Shown: positions 49,010 through 59,430 of the stretch, one piece after another
Layout: each line of letters starts with the position of its first letter
How positions within the stretch are numbered: position 1 is the first letter of the stretch
NCBI GenBank assembly: GCA_900074885.1
Contig: FJUW01000021.1
Coordinates: forward strand, 310,001-374,000
Reading direction: 5' to 3'
Origin: Rhynchosporium graminicola
Taxonomy: Eukaryota; Ascomycota; Leotiomycetes; Helotiales; Ploettnerulaceae
DNA length: 64,000 nucleotides
Position numbers and translations under genes: made by a program
Notes under the pieces: model-generated
Told to the model about the DNA's origin: nothing
The model's database searches: none
Seen by the model: the letters and a program-made list of their open reading frames with translations, nothing else

Positions 49010-50284
49010 CTAAACAGCCTCCAAATAGCTCCCAGCTGTCCACACCAACGCACAACCCAATAATGCCCACGCACCCACAGCTTTCTTCCCCCACCACGTA
49101 TCATCAACCTCGACCTTCGCAGCCTTCATTCTGCCTACATTTTGCCTCTCCAGCACCGGCTCCTGCTCCTCCATACTGACTTTCTTAGCCTTCGCATCAT
49201 CTGTATCAGCTCGTTCCCTTAACTCCCTGATCTTCTTTCCTAGTGCTAAGAGGTCTTCCTTCCATTCAGTTTGATTCCCTTCCGTGGCAGAGTCAACCTC
49301 CACATTCTGCACATTCCCAAAGAAATCCATCACCAATCTCTCTCTTCCCCCTTGCTCACCACCCGGAAACAAATCCCATCTCACCCCAGGCTTTGAGTGG
49401 ATCTTGCTTTCATCATAGGAATCGAAAAGATCCGCTAAAGTCTGCTTACTGCTCGGTTCACGGACTTGCGACTCTAGGAAATCGAGATTGTAGTAGGTAT
49501 AGCGATCGATGACGGCGACGCCGACGTCGTTGTCGGCGTGGTGCGAATAGGATGACTGGTCGATCTCGGAGGAGCCGGTTGCGATGATATTGGGAGAGTA
49601 GAATTTGGAGTACATGGTATTGGCTTGGCAGGTGTCTATCATGAAGAGGAGTTCGTGGTATCTGTTGTAGCACTTCATTCAGTACTAGTCCCTTAATAGA
49701 AACCACGATTCCTAGGACAGCAATTCTTGGAGGAGAGGAGACCCATACCTCTTTTTCTCCCACATTTGCTCAAAAGCATCTGCCAAATCAAACGCACTAA
49801 TCTCCTCGGCATCCTGAAATTTCAAGAACTCATTCCCCCCATGCCCCGTCATATACACCAGAATATTACTCCGATCATCCGTCAACAACCTTTTACTCCT
49901 CGGCATCTCCTCTCCCACTCTATCCGTCAACAAGCGTATGAAGTTCTCCACCGTAACCTCATATCCTCTGTAGTCAACCTCGATATTGTCGCCGTAGAGG
50001 TCGACAGCGCGGTCGGCGTTCGAATAGACTGTGCCCGGGAAGGCGTTGCGCGGGTTGCAGGCCATGTCGTCGGGCAGCATGAGGATTATTTGCGAGTCGG
50101 GGATACCGAGTCGTTTGACGGTGCGGTAGAGGGAGAGGACATTTGCGAGATGCCGGTAGTTGAACCAGAACCGGGATGTGGAGACTAGAACAGCCCAGTT
50201 GGATGTGTGTTCTGCTGTAACGGACGTAGGTCCTAGGAGGGAGGCTAGGAAGAGGGGAAGCTGGAGGAGGTTGTTGAGCTTCAT
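49010..50284 (-). CDS. GPI8: GPI-anchor transamidase catalytic subunit Gpi8 (PIG-K), 2 exons
   Basis: The caspase-like cysteine protease of the ER GPI transamidase, which cleaves the C-terminal signal of precursor proteins and attaches the GPI anchor. Exons 50284-49749 and 49661-49010 on the minus strand (395 aa); the 87-bp intron has donor GTATGG. An N-terminal signal peptide (residues 1-24) is followed by [20 protein letters not shown]. The catalytic pair is H148 in YMTGHGG and C190 in FMIDTCQA, matching H157 and C199 of yeast. [11 protein letters not shown] and the [13 protein letters not shown] substrate region are present. A single transmembrane helix ([15 protein letters not shown]) lies at the C-terminus, as in the yeast protein. 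It is divergent from the next gene. Confidence 0.96.
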
Positions 50285-50841
50285 GGTGTTCGGGGAGTTA
50301 CTTCTTGACTGATGGAGTGGGTTCCAAAGGATTGATCTCTATAACGAGCGTTGGAATGGGGGGTGAGATGGAAGCGACTACGCCCGTAATATGGCAGGAA
50401 ACTTCCGCAAATGTTGCATTGTCATGGACGTGAAATAGACCTTTAGTGTTTACTGATGCGGACAATGTAGATAGTCGTCGTCGCCCTCGTCTCGCCTCGT
50501 CTCATGCCCCCTGGCTGTTTCGATATCCGAGGTCTCTTCTTACCAATCAACACCCACAGTCCCATTACGGTCCAGCCCTTCTTGATTGGTTCATTAGCGC
50601 CACATGAAGCAGGGATCTGGAGTGTCACATGAAAGGGGCAGGAAAGTGGAAACGACGACATCGTCTAAATTGTGATTGCCCCGCCTCGCCTCATAAACGA
50701 AGTGTTGACTTGTCAACCTTTTCTGCCTACACACTAATCTGACTCGCGACCTTTACTTTGATTACTGTCTTACAACAATAGACATATCATCAAGTGCTTC
50801 TTCTTTACACCAAGAATTGGGAATAGCAGCATGTTCTCGTA
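50285..50841. other. Divergent promoter region between GPI8 and the histidine phosphatase gene
   Basis: About 560 bp between two opposite start codons. It contains repeated CGTCTCG/CCTCGTC words near 50478-50505 and, at its right end, the uORF listed separately. Confidence 0.5.
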
Positions 50842-50842
50842 A
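50831..50842 (+). promoter_or_regulatory. Minimal uORF overlapping the main start codon
   Basis: ATG TTC TCG TAA: a three-codon frame whose stop codon shares its last A with the main ATG (TAATG). The uORF ATG has A at -3. The main ATG has G at -3 and G at +4. If the leader includes this ATG, translation of the phosphatase would need leaky scanning or reinitiation. Whether the transcript starts upstream is not known. Confidence 0.5.
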
Positions 50843-52953
50843 TGGGTTGGCCTCCAGCAGTAGTAATCGTCGTCAGGTGAGTGTTTGCTTTCATTTGTTC
50901 TACACAGAGGAATATGTAGTTGCAGCCTGACATTGATCCGTTTGACTACACCGTGGTCTGTCTATTTGTGCCAGATGAGTGTTGACTTTCTCCTAGACAT
51001 GGCGCACGTCTAGATGCAGCAGATAAACAATGGCATCTCACATCTCCGACGCCCTACGATCCTCCTCTGACCTACGGAGGATGGACACAATCAAGAGCCT
51101 TAGGCGCAAGAATTGCCAGCATACTACGGAGCCGTGAGACCGACGATGAGGTTACCGGAGAGGGACAAAGCCAAGTCACAAGGAAGAGGAGACATAAGGT
51201 TGTTATACATACGAGTCCCTTCTTGAGGTGTGTGCAAACTTCGGTTGCGATCAGCTCCGGACTGGCGCAGAATCCAGGACATATCAATCTATACCACCCC
51301 AAGCCACCATCCTCACCACTGGTGAAGGCTACACAAATGCACTCCTCTCCTAGGATGCGCCCTACGGTTGCGACTGGCTCGCCATCTCTTGCACCGATCC
51401 CCGAACCTACAGCCTCGAAACTTGACGGCAGACCCAACGAGCAGCCGGAAAATATCAAGAGGGCAACTTTACGGGTAGATGCATTTCTGGGAGAATGGCT
51501 GTCTCCAGACTATTTCGAGAATATTACTCCGCCTCCAAGCTCCGTTATGATGGTTGCTGGAGCCAAGGCAGATTTGTTAAGGAAAGAAGATTACAGCAAC
51601 TTGTCGCATGTTCGAGAGCCATCTACTGCTTCCGTTGGATTTCCAGGTGGATGGGGAAGTCCTGTCGTGTTGGCGAAGAAGGAAGATGATGAAGGAGCTC
51701 TGTCGAATTTATCCCCTCTTGGCCAAGCACTTCCCAGACGTGACCGAACGAGTAGTCTGAGCAGTGTTGCAAGTGGTGAAAGCCGTCAGATCCGCAATGC
51801 TACTCATCTACCCACAACTGCAGGATACAGGGTATATCAGCCACCTATTCCAGCATATGCTATTTCAGCAGCAGACCCTATTCCAGCAGGATATGTCGCC
51901 CATTCCAGGGACGCATGTGTTGATGTCGATTATCAATGGGATAGTATGAGGGATCCACAAAACTGGGGAAACGGAGGAGAATATGGCGAAGAATGGAGTT
52001 CGATGCATAAGAGGTTTCGTAAGGGATTGCAGCAACTAGCAGGCTGGTACAGCAATATCAACGACGATCCCAGCAAGCTTTTGCCGAAAGGCAATAAAGC
52101 AACTCACCTGCATCCCAACGAAGATAACCCGGAGGATGAAGACTCGGATCTTGTGATCATATTGGTCACACACGGCGCGGGATGCAATGCTCTCATTGGA
52201 GCTTTGACAAATCAACCAGTACTATTGGACGTCGGGATGGCCTCCCTCACAATGGCCGTTCGAAAGCCAACCCCTCCTACCTCGCCCGGCACCACGCCCA
52301 CTCACTCTCGCGCCTCTTCCCGCACAGTTTTGATGTCCGATCAATACGACGTCAAACTCGTCGCTAACACTGAACATCTCAGAAGCACAACATCCACACC
52401 CTCAACCTCGCGCTCTCCATCTGTAGGCGGTCTTCCAGCCTTCCGAGAATCGTTTCGAGACTCGTTCCGCGAGAGGTCTGTGGGGAATAATGGTTCGCTT
52501 GACGGCTCGAGTTTTGCGAAGAACGTTTCGAGTTTCAGGCCGGTGCCAACAAGTGGGAACTTTGGAAGTATCAGACGCGCGGCAAGTATTGCTGGCCAAG
52601 GAACGAGGAGTTACGCGCCTACCCGGAAAACTTCTATTGGTCTCTGGAGTGCACCACACCCGGAAGAAGAGGCTCAGGAGGAGGAGGAGCCTGAAGATGA
52701 TATGATTCTGAATTTTGGTGATGAGAACGGTAATTCCACTGGGAATAAATCTGTTGAAACTGAGGTCGAGGTCGAAAAGGAGAAGAAGGAGGCAAATGAA
52801 AATGCGGTCGAAGAGGAGAAAGGATCCGAAATGGAGGAGGATGATGTTGCTCCCTTGGGCGGTTTGTGGGGTAGTCCCAGACCACCCGGACACGCTGAGA
52901 AGATCCGTGAGATCGCGCCGAAGAGGAGGTGGACTGTAAATGAACGTGGATGA
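50842..52953 (+). CDS. Histidine phosphatase (phosphoglycerate-mutase-like) protein, 2 exons
   Basis: A member of the histidine phosphatase superfamily; the substrate is unknown. Exons 50842-50876 (35 nt) and 50997-52953 (663 aa); the 120-bp intron splits the codon for Arg12. The short first exon supplies the start of the catalytic strand, VVIVVRHG, with the phosphate-accepting His13. LTYGGWTQSRALGARI follows, then HTSPFLRCVQTSVAI (second Arg). A large insertion (about 160-400) is Ser/Pro-rich and disordered. The second catalytic histidine is in VTHGAGCNALIGALT (about His404). The C-terminal 220 residues are Ser/Arg-rich, then acidic, ending KRRWTVNERG. Related fungal proteins are annotated as phosphoglycerate mutase family or Tos9-like, but there is no reason to assign glycolytic activity. 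Without exon 1 the catalytic RHG would be lost. Confidence 0.85.
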
Positions 52954-53543
52954 GGATATTTAGCATGGGCGCTTCCTTTCGGGCGCTTCACTGTGCAAGT
53001 CCCTGGAACGGTGGGGAGGGGTGAAGCAGTGGAGGAACACGCGTGCATATAGCAGGAAGGACACAAAAACATCATGGCATTGGTAGCGAGGGAGTTCTGG
53101 CGCATTCCTAGGAACTGTCTTCTTTTGTTCTGATGAACGATGGCTGGCCTAGGCCTAGGTGCAATAAATACTTCTTGATGGCACGGTGTGGTAGTGTGAT
53201 GCAATTGGAGTAACGCTATATTCAGTAGCTAGCTCTTATTTCCTCCATTTGAAGTCATGTAAGGATTCCCGCACGTCACCCGGTATTCATTCGTCTTTAT
53301 ATGAACACAGACTGCCATAAGCGGGATCGCTATCAAATCACGAGATCAAGTCGATTCCAACGATACAATGTACTTCATCGAGAGCTTTCATATCTCAGTC
53401 CCTCCTAACGTTGTCTCACCCACTATTTAAGCGAGAACACGATGTTTTTGTTCCAGACAGACTATCAATACAGCCGTCCGACGCCTTTACGGACCTGCTG
53501 CCCGTTTCATTTATTCATCCTAATCAACCACATATCTGCACAC
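52954..53543. other. Intergenic region between convergent genes
   Basis: About 590 bp of 3' flanks between the histidine phosphatase gene and the FMO pseudogene. Nothing else seen. Confidence 0.5.
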
Positions 53544-55355
53544 CTAGAAACTCTTCCCCTCATCATAATTCCCACCGTTTCTGCCCACCCTCTCCCTAAC
53601 CCAATCCTCCCTCTCCACAATCCCCTTCGGCAAGCCCCTCCCGACTCCGAAGAAGACAAAGAAAGCCCACTTCCACCGAAACGGATTAACCACAATGCAA
53701 AAGGCAAACCACCAGATGAGTTCCAGGTACGTGAAGAAATGGTTCGCGCCCGTCGGCGCGAACCTTTTCAGGAGGCGTGTCATGTCGATCCATCGCTGCA
53801 TCCAGGATGCGCGAGGGCGGGTGAGGGGATCGGAGAGGAACATTAGCAGGATGCGCGTGTAGATCCCGATATGCCAGTTTCCGACGGAGCCGATCGCGTT
53901 GATGTATGTGCAGTTTATGGCGGAGACGGAAGGGTGCGTCGGCGGAAAGGTTTGCAGATACCAGTTTGGCGGGTTGTAGGGCTCGGTGAAGGAGTCTTCG
54001 GGCAGGAAATTCAGCGAGGGCCGAGAGAATCCCGTGGCCATTATGATGATGTCGGCCTCTATCAATTTCTCTCAACCGGGGCCGTTGGTAGGGACGCCTT
54101 TTTCCACGATGGTTGAACTTGATGCCGGTGGATGTGAGGGATAGTATGTCGCCGCGTAGCCATTCTGCGGACCCGGAGCGGATTTTGTCCAATACTTCTG
54201 AGTTTACCATCGGTGTACCGGTGAACAATCCTTTATCACTAGGTGCTAAATCCTCCAGATCTCTGTAGAACAGTTTCTTAAGCAGCAGTTCCGGGATCCA
54301 GGAGAATATCGTCTCGCCGCCGAAAATGTTGAAGCTTAGTAAGACGTTGACGATTGGGTTGCGAGGAATGATCCATTTATCGCTTCGTGCTAAGATGGTC
54401 GTTTTGGCCGCTTCTTCGTGAGATGCGAATTCCAGTGCTTCGACTGCACTTGCGCCGCCGCCTACAATCACTATCTTCTTCCCCTGGGCGGATTTCCCTG
54501 TCAGTTGAGATGAGTGGTAGATGGCGCCTTTGAAATTCTCTTGGCCGGGGATATGCGGCATTTTGTTCTCGCCGCATGTTCCTACGGCGGCTATTATGCC
54601 GTCGTAGCGACCTAGTGAGGGATCGTTGATGATCCAGCGGCCTTCGGAGTCTTTGTACACTTTTTCGACCGGGGTGGAGAAGTGTGTTTTGGATTCTAGG
54701 CCATAGCCTTTCCAGAGCTCCGTGATTTGTGAGACGATTTGTTGTTGGTTTGGGTAGCCGCCTGTCCACTTGATTGAAGGGTGGAATCGGTACATGATGC
54801 TGTGGATTTGGAGCCCCGAGGTTGTGTTGACTCGCTGGTAGACGAGGAAGTCAGCCTCTGCTCGAATTAATCCTTGAATAAAAACAACCAAGCAAAACTC
54901 GCATGAATTCTCGAGTCTTTTATAAAGCATATCTATCTTGGGAGAACATGTTGATAAGAAACTACCGAGATAACGCTCCTGAATCGATAAGTGCTTTTAT
55001 CTTAATATTATCTATTATAACTAGTAAGATTAACTAATCGAACTCTCTAGTAGTAGTAAGCTCTAAGTATAATAGTTCTATTAGAAAGTAATCATATACT
55101 TCTTCGATAATTCTTCCCAAGGCCTTCCTATCACCTTTCTCAAATATCCTCACATCGAACCCGTAGCCTACACAATGACTTGCAGCAGCTACACCCGTCA
55201 ATCCAGCGCCAATGATAGCGATCTCCGGTCTCCCAAGCTCTGGCTCCGTTCCTGGCGGAGGAGCTTTCGGGCGATAAAAGCTTATCTAAGAACCATTGGA
55301 TGATTTGGTAGATGAAGAGGAAGGGGTGGAGGAGGGGATTAGGGGCCTGGGACAT
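53544..55355 (-). pseudogene. Flavin-containing monooxygenase pseudogene
   Basis: Fragments of one FMO/Baeyer-Villiger-like flavoprotein follow in order on the minus strand. The start at 55355 gives PLLHPFLFIYQIIQWFLDKLL. An extra base near 55267 then shifts the frame into RPEIAIIGAGLTGVAAASHC (FAD Rossmann motif GxGxxG). After GDRKALG the frame is interrupted at 54841-55115 by foreign AT-rich DNA. It resumes with YQRVNTTSGLQIHSIMYRFH, AAVGTCGENKMPHIPGQE and IVIVGGGASAVEALEF (NADPH motif). At 54099-54103 a run of five A (minus strand) is one too long, and a TGA (54072-54074) follows before IEADIIIMATGFSRPSLNF, the FMO C-terminal ATGF motif. Two indels, one nonsense codon and one insertion make it non-functional. 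No plausible introns remove them. Confidence 0.85.
54841..55115 (-). mobile_element. Retrotransposon (Ty3/gypsy-type) fragment inside the FMO pseudogene
   Basis: About 275 bp, much more AT-rich than its flanks. On the minus strand one frame reads through IIEEVYDYFLIELLYLELTT, a TAG, then LLVIIDNIKIKALIDSGALS (aspartic-protease motif D-S-G-A, 54974-54991), another TAG, FLINMF, and YAL followed by TAA and KTRE, as expected just after the protease active site of gypsy-type Pol. The stops fit C-to-T changes of CAG/CAA. The FMO reading continues on both sides. Only this fragment is left; there are no LTRs. Boundaries are accurate to about 10 bp. Confidence 0.65.
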
Positions 55356-55893
55356 TTTGTGGGACTTGAGGTGTAGAAGCGTAATCTCATCGACGAGGAG
55401 TGAGATGAGATATGAGAAGATATAATTTGAGAGATGGAGAGATGGAGAAATAGAGAAATCATGTGGATGCAAGAGAATGTGCTTTTCCGGTTTGGGGTTT
55501 GAGCTCTTGCGTTGGAAAACTAAAGCTATGACGACGTATGGCTTGACATTCTGCTTTGACATGTGAAAACCCATCACTAGAATTGATGGGGAAGTGGCCA
55601 GCGTCGCGAAACGTCAAGTATGATACCCTACCATCCAATCACTTAATCACATTGGATGCGATACGATGGGAAGAAGTAGTGCTTAGGTTTCCAAGAATTG
55701 CGTCGTATGATTCTCGGTACGGGAGTACATCTTCACTTGCCCAGCCCCCTTTTATCTAGCGAAACTAAGCGAAGGTTTGTAGCAGACAATAACAAAGACC
55801 CAAAACGGTAAGCCAAAAATAGAAAAAAAAAAAACGATTTAAACTTCCTCATCTCGCCTCCCTCATACGATTCAACTCCGTTCTTCCCTCCAT
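55356..55893. other. Intergenic region upstream of the FMO pseudogene
   Basis: About 540 bp, with purine-rich GAGATGGAGA-type repeats near 55395-55455 and an A13 run near 55825. No gene is supported. Confidence 0.5.
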
Positions 55894-57553
55894 CTAAAGA
55901 GCTTTCCCCAAAGCCCCCAAAAGATAGGTAACACCCTTCTGACTCGGCGGAATGATGATCTGTCCCGACACACCATTATTCACGAACTGGACCTCTGAAA
56001 TGTTTCTGCCAGTCTCCTTGTTTCCCCCGGCGCCAAAATGGATCCCCCAAATACTGAAACCTCCACCGGTATTCTTCTTTGCGTCGGACACAAAATTGTA
56101 GACCGAGTGCCAGGTTGATGTCTCGTTGATGGTTATCTTAAGGCCAATCTCGTAGCCGATGAGGAGCTTGGTGAGACGGACGCGGGAGGCCAGCGTGTCG
56201 AGTTTGCTGGGGAGTATGGAGGGGTAGGTGGTGCGCACGCCGCCGACGTCCCTCGGTGGGTATTAGTTATTTGCTTGCCTTGACGGCATATTGCTCCATA
56301 GAGTTGGGGAGGGGGGGAGGGGGGGGAAGGGAAGCAAAATCTTACCAAAGACCAGAACCGATGGTGAACACCAACGGAGCACCCTTCATACTAAGCTCCA
56401 AACTGATACTCTCGCTAAACCCACTACTCCATGAATTGAACACCGTTTCTTCGGAAGTGCCCGTCTTTTTCGCGCTCAGCAAGGCAAAGTACGATCCACC
56501 AAACTTGGTCACACCTTTCGTATGGCCGAGCGAGGACCAATCATGTCCGTTCACAGAATTCATGTTCCAAGAGAATTTCGTGCGCGCGGCGGAAGTATTG
56601 TTGAACCATGCGTCGCAGGACTCTTCGAAGGAATTGCCGAGTGTGTAGGAAGGCTTGTAGATTATTCCGTCGGAGAGCTCGTTTTGGTACCAGGGTGATA
56701 TGGACACAGAGTAAGGGTTGGTATATACAGGCATATTGTACCTATTTTTATCATTAACATCGCTTGTCTATTAGAGATCCGATAACAAGCCGGGAGATAC
56801 TCACCCTGGCTCCGCAAACAACTCATCCCTTGCTTGATTATCAATCTTGTTTCGTTGCGTTGTCACAGTCCTGTACTGCGGACCAAAGACTTTAATCTCA
56901 TACTGCTGTAATGCAGCATCGGCAGACTGCACTTGTCTATTGTATGCCGTGAGTAGAGGAGCATGCTGAGTCACCCATGAACCAAAGGCTTGATTCGAGG
57001 CTTGAGCGCGGACATCGTTCAGGTAGCGTGTATATACCACTTCGGCCTCGGCGTCAGCTTTGTCCTGAGCAACGTGGAGATCGTCTTGAAGAGCAGTGAT
57101 GTTGTTAAGTTGGTCCTGAGTTGGAGTGGCAGTTTTGAGATCGACAGTCTCAAGATAACTGCCGAGCCAAAATTAGCCACTTCCTTTGTATGTGCCACTT
57201 TTCATTCATCATGGTCGATCTTACTTGTACAAATTATCGACATAACTAGGCCCATTCGGATCCATCAGTGGCTCGCCGGTATTTTGCATATTATCGGCAA
57301 CGCTAAACAAGTCGAAATTCGTGACCGATTGAGGACAAGGAGTTCCTCCTCGAACGGCGGCTTGGTTGGGTGGATTGACGTAGACGAAGTCTTTACCGAG
57401 CTGGAGAGGCTGGCCGGCTGTCAACATGTCGGTGACGAAATTGCCGTACGCTTTCCAGGCGATGAGACGAGCTTCTGAGTCGGGGAGGGTTTGGCCGTTG
57501 ATGTTGTTGACGATGACCAGGAGGATGGCGGCTTGCTGGATGGAGGACTTCAT
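55894..57553 (-). CDS. Secreted protein of unknown function, 4 exons
   Basis: Exons on the minus strand: 57553-57225, 57158-56805, 56741-56346, 56251-55894 (1437 nt, 478 aa); introns 66, 63 and 94 bp, all GT-AG, and the phases close. A hydrophobic signal peptide (about residues 1-20, AAILLVIVNNINGQ) opens the protein, so it is probably secreted. Next come PCPQSVTNFDLFSVADNM and a helical segment, VAQDKADAEAEVVYTRYLND, likely a coiled coil. The C-terminal half is beta-rich: PYSVSISPWYQNELSDGIIY, FNNTSAARTKFSWNMNSVNG and GGGFSIWGIHFGAGGN, with several N-glycosylation sequons. It has no repeats and only two cysteines after the signal (in TPCPQ and ESCDAW). I do not recognise the family. The gene model is well supported; the function is open. 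Confidence 0.8.
56306..56331 (+). other. Potential G-quadruplex tract inside intron 3 of the secreted-protein gene
   Basis: Four G runs (4, 7, 8 and 3 G) separated by one or two A. The gene is on the minus strand, so its RNA is C-rich here, beginning about 14 nt inside the intron. The run could form a DNA quadruplex on the plus strand. Confidence 0.6.
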
Positions 57554-59430
57554 TTTGGGAAAGAAGGGGAGGAAGATCTTGAAAGAGGAAGAAAGCTTTG
57601 ATGATGAGGAGGAGAGAATTGGTCGAGGGAGAATCCGGTGCTATATACTCGCGTCAGGTAGATGGTGTTCGTTCAATTCTTGGAGAAATCACCAATCGAG
57701 AACCCCAGCTGAAGAGAAGATCCTCAGCTTCTCTCCCATGAGTTTGTTCCGTTACAGTGCCACCGTCTGAACATGAAAAGAGATGCAAAATCCCAAGAAC
57801 GAGGTCCTAGATCCAGCTGAAAGAGTCTCCAGCTCCCCGTGAGGCCGAGATCTCTCCAAAGTTCCCTTAAATGTGAATGGGAATACGCAGCTGCAAAAGC
57901 CTCGAGACCTCTGATCCTAGACTTTTAACCAACCCGCCGAGAAGGTACATCGCACTATGGATCTGACCTGTCCACAGGTCGAAGGATCGAGAAAGATGGC
58001 GGGTGCACATTCAGCTCGACACAGTGACACAATTTAGGAACAATCTAGTAACCTTTTACGAAGGCTTGGAAGCAATACAAGGTGCGGCAAATGCCGTTCT
58101 CACAGTTCACGCCGAGTATCTTGTAATGGGAGGACGACTTTTCTCAGGTCCGAGATCTCCCATTCCCTTGGAGTACTGTATAAGTAACAGACTCGTACAC
58201 ATCGTATACACTGTACTACGGGGGTCGACATACCCCACAACATCTCCCCAGATTACGATTAAGGGCGGTCTATACTACATCCCACAGGCGAAAAACGAGC
58301 CGGATCTAGATGGTAAATACCTAGCAAACATAAAGTTCGTACTGGGACGTGTGAAATCGGGCTTTGGCAAGCGAATCCAACTTTATAGAACGCACATCTC
58401 AAAGAACAGGCAGGCTAAGAAAATTTGAATGCCAAGTAAAATAGGGTCTCGCAGCTCCGTACACATGCAGAAGAAAAGGGTCCTTTTAAGGATTCTGGTG
58501 TCACAATTAACAGCAGTAACAGGGAAACATCGTGTAACATACCGTATGAGGCCCACGGTGATCATCGGGTCTCGTAACCTGCAACAGGTAGAATGAGCAA
58601 CGTTCGCGAACTTTCGAAAGCTACCCCACAGTTGCTCAATACACTGATACCTTGGCAACATGTAAGGCTTTCAGCCCTGCTGTTAAATATAGAAGCAATT
58701 TATTTTGAAGGAAGAGATACAGGAGGAAGTAAGAAATTGCGGGTCCAGGTGACATATATGCCGAAAACGCATCAGCGCTCAAGAGTAAAGGTCTTACCAA
58801 AAGGTTTCTTTGCACAGGCACCACATGTATCCCGAGAACTGCATAGGTCGTCTCTCTTGAGCCCTGCTTGATAGTATTAGAAGATTTTGAGCAAGGAATG
58901 CATTTCGCCCCAGAAAAGCGATATGAAGCAAATGTGTCTTCCATTGTTATAAACTTACGACGGATTGATATTTCGTCCACAAGAATATCAAGTTCAGAGA
59001 AACGGCACCATCTCCCCGCAGTTTTGAAGGCCAAAGCAACCTGAGCAGTAGTAGGAATGTTCGCTGAGGCTGCGCATGGCGTTCGATTAACTTGATGCTC
59101 GGAGCCTCGGAATGTTTGGCGCAGATCATCAGGACGGTGACAAAGATGCGAGCTAAAGAAGCGGATGGTGTATGGTAAGATCGTCGTTCGCGGGATGAAG
59201 TTTTGGCGCCCGGCTGGTTCATGGTCATGTATGATCCCGATGACTCGGATGAGGACTACACTCAATCCTCTCCCAGAGACTGGAGCTGATCTCCAAGGAA
59301 TTGATATTAGTCGTTAAAAAAAAGGTAACGCTTCTCATGACGAGTGAAGATGACGAGCAATAGACACAGAAAATCAGAGTTTCGATGATCATGAATGGAT
59401 TTGTCAATTCCGTACACAGGGAAGGTGCCT
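57554..59430. other. Intergenic region, no supported gene
   Basis: About 1.9 kb between two genes on the minus strand. Open frames of 141 codons (58003-58428, plus) and 209 codons (58636-59265, minus) have no recognisable domain and poor composition. The region probably includes the promoter of the secreted-protein gene and the 3' flank of LCP5. Confidence 0.5.

Noticed and set aside
58636..59265. 209-codon open frame on the minus strand
   Set aside because: Amino-acid composition is not protein-like, no homologous family recognised, and no convincing promoter or start context.
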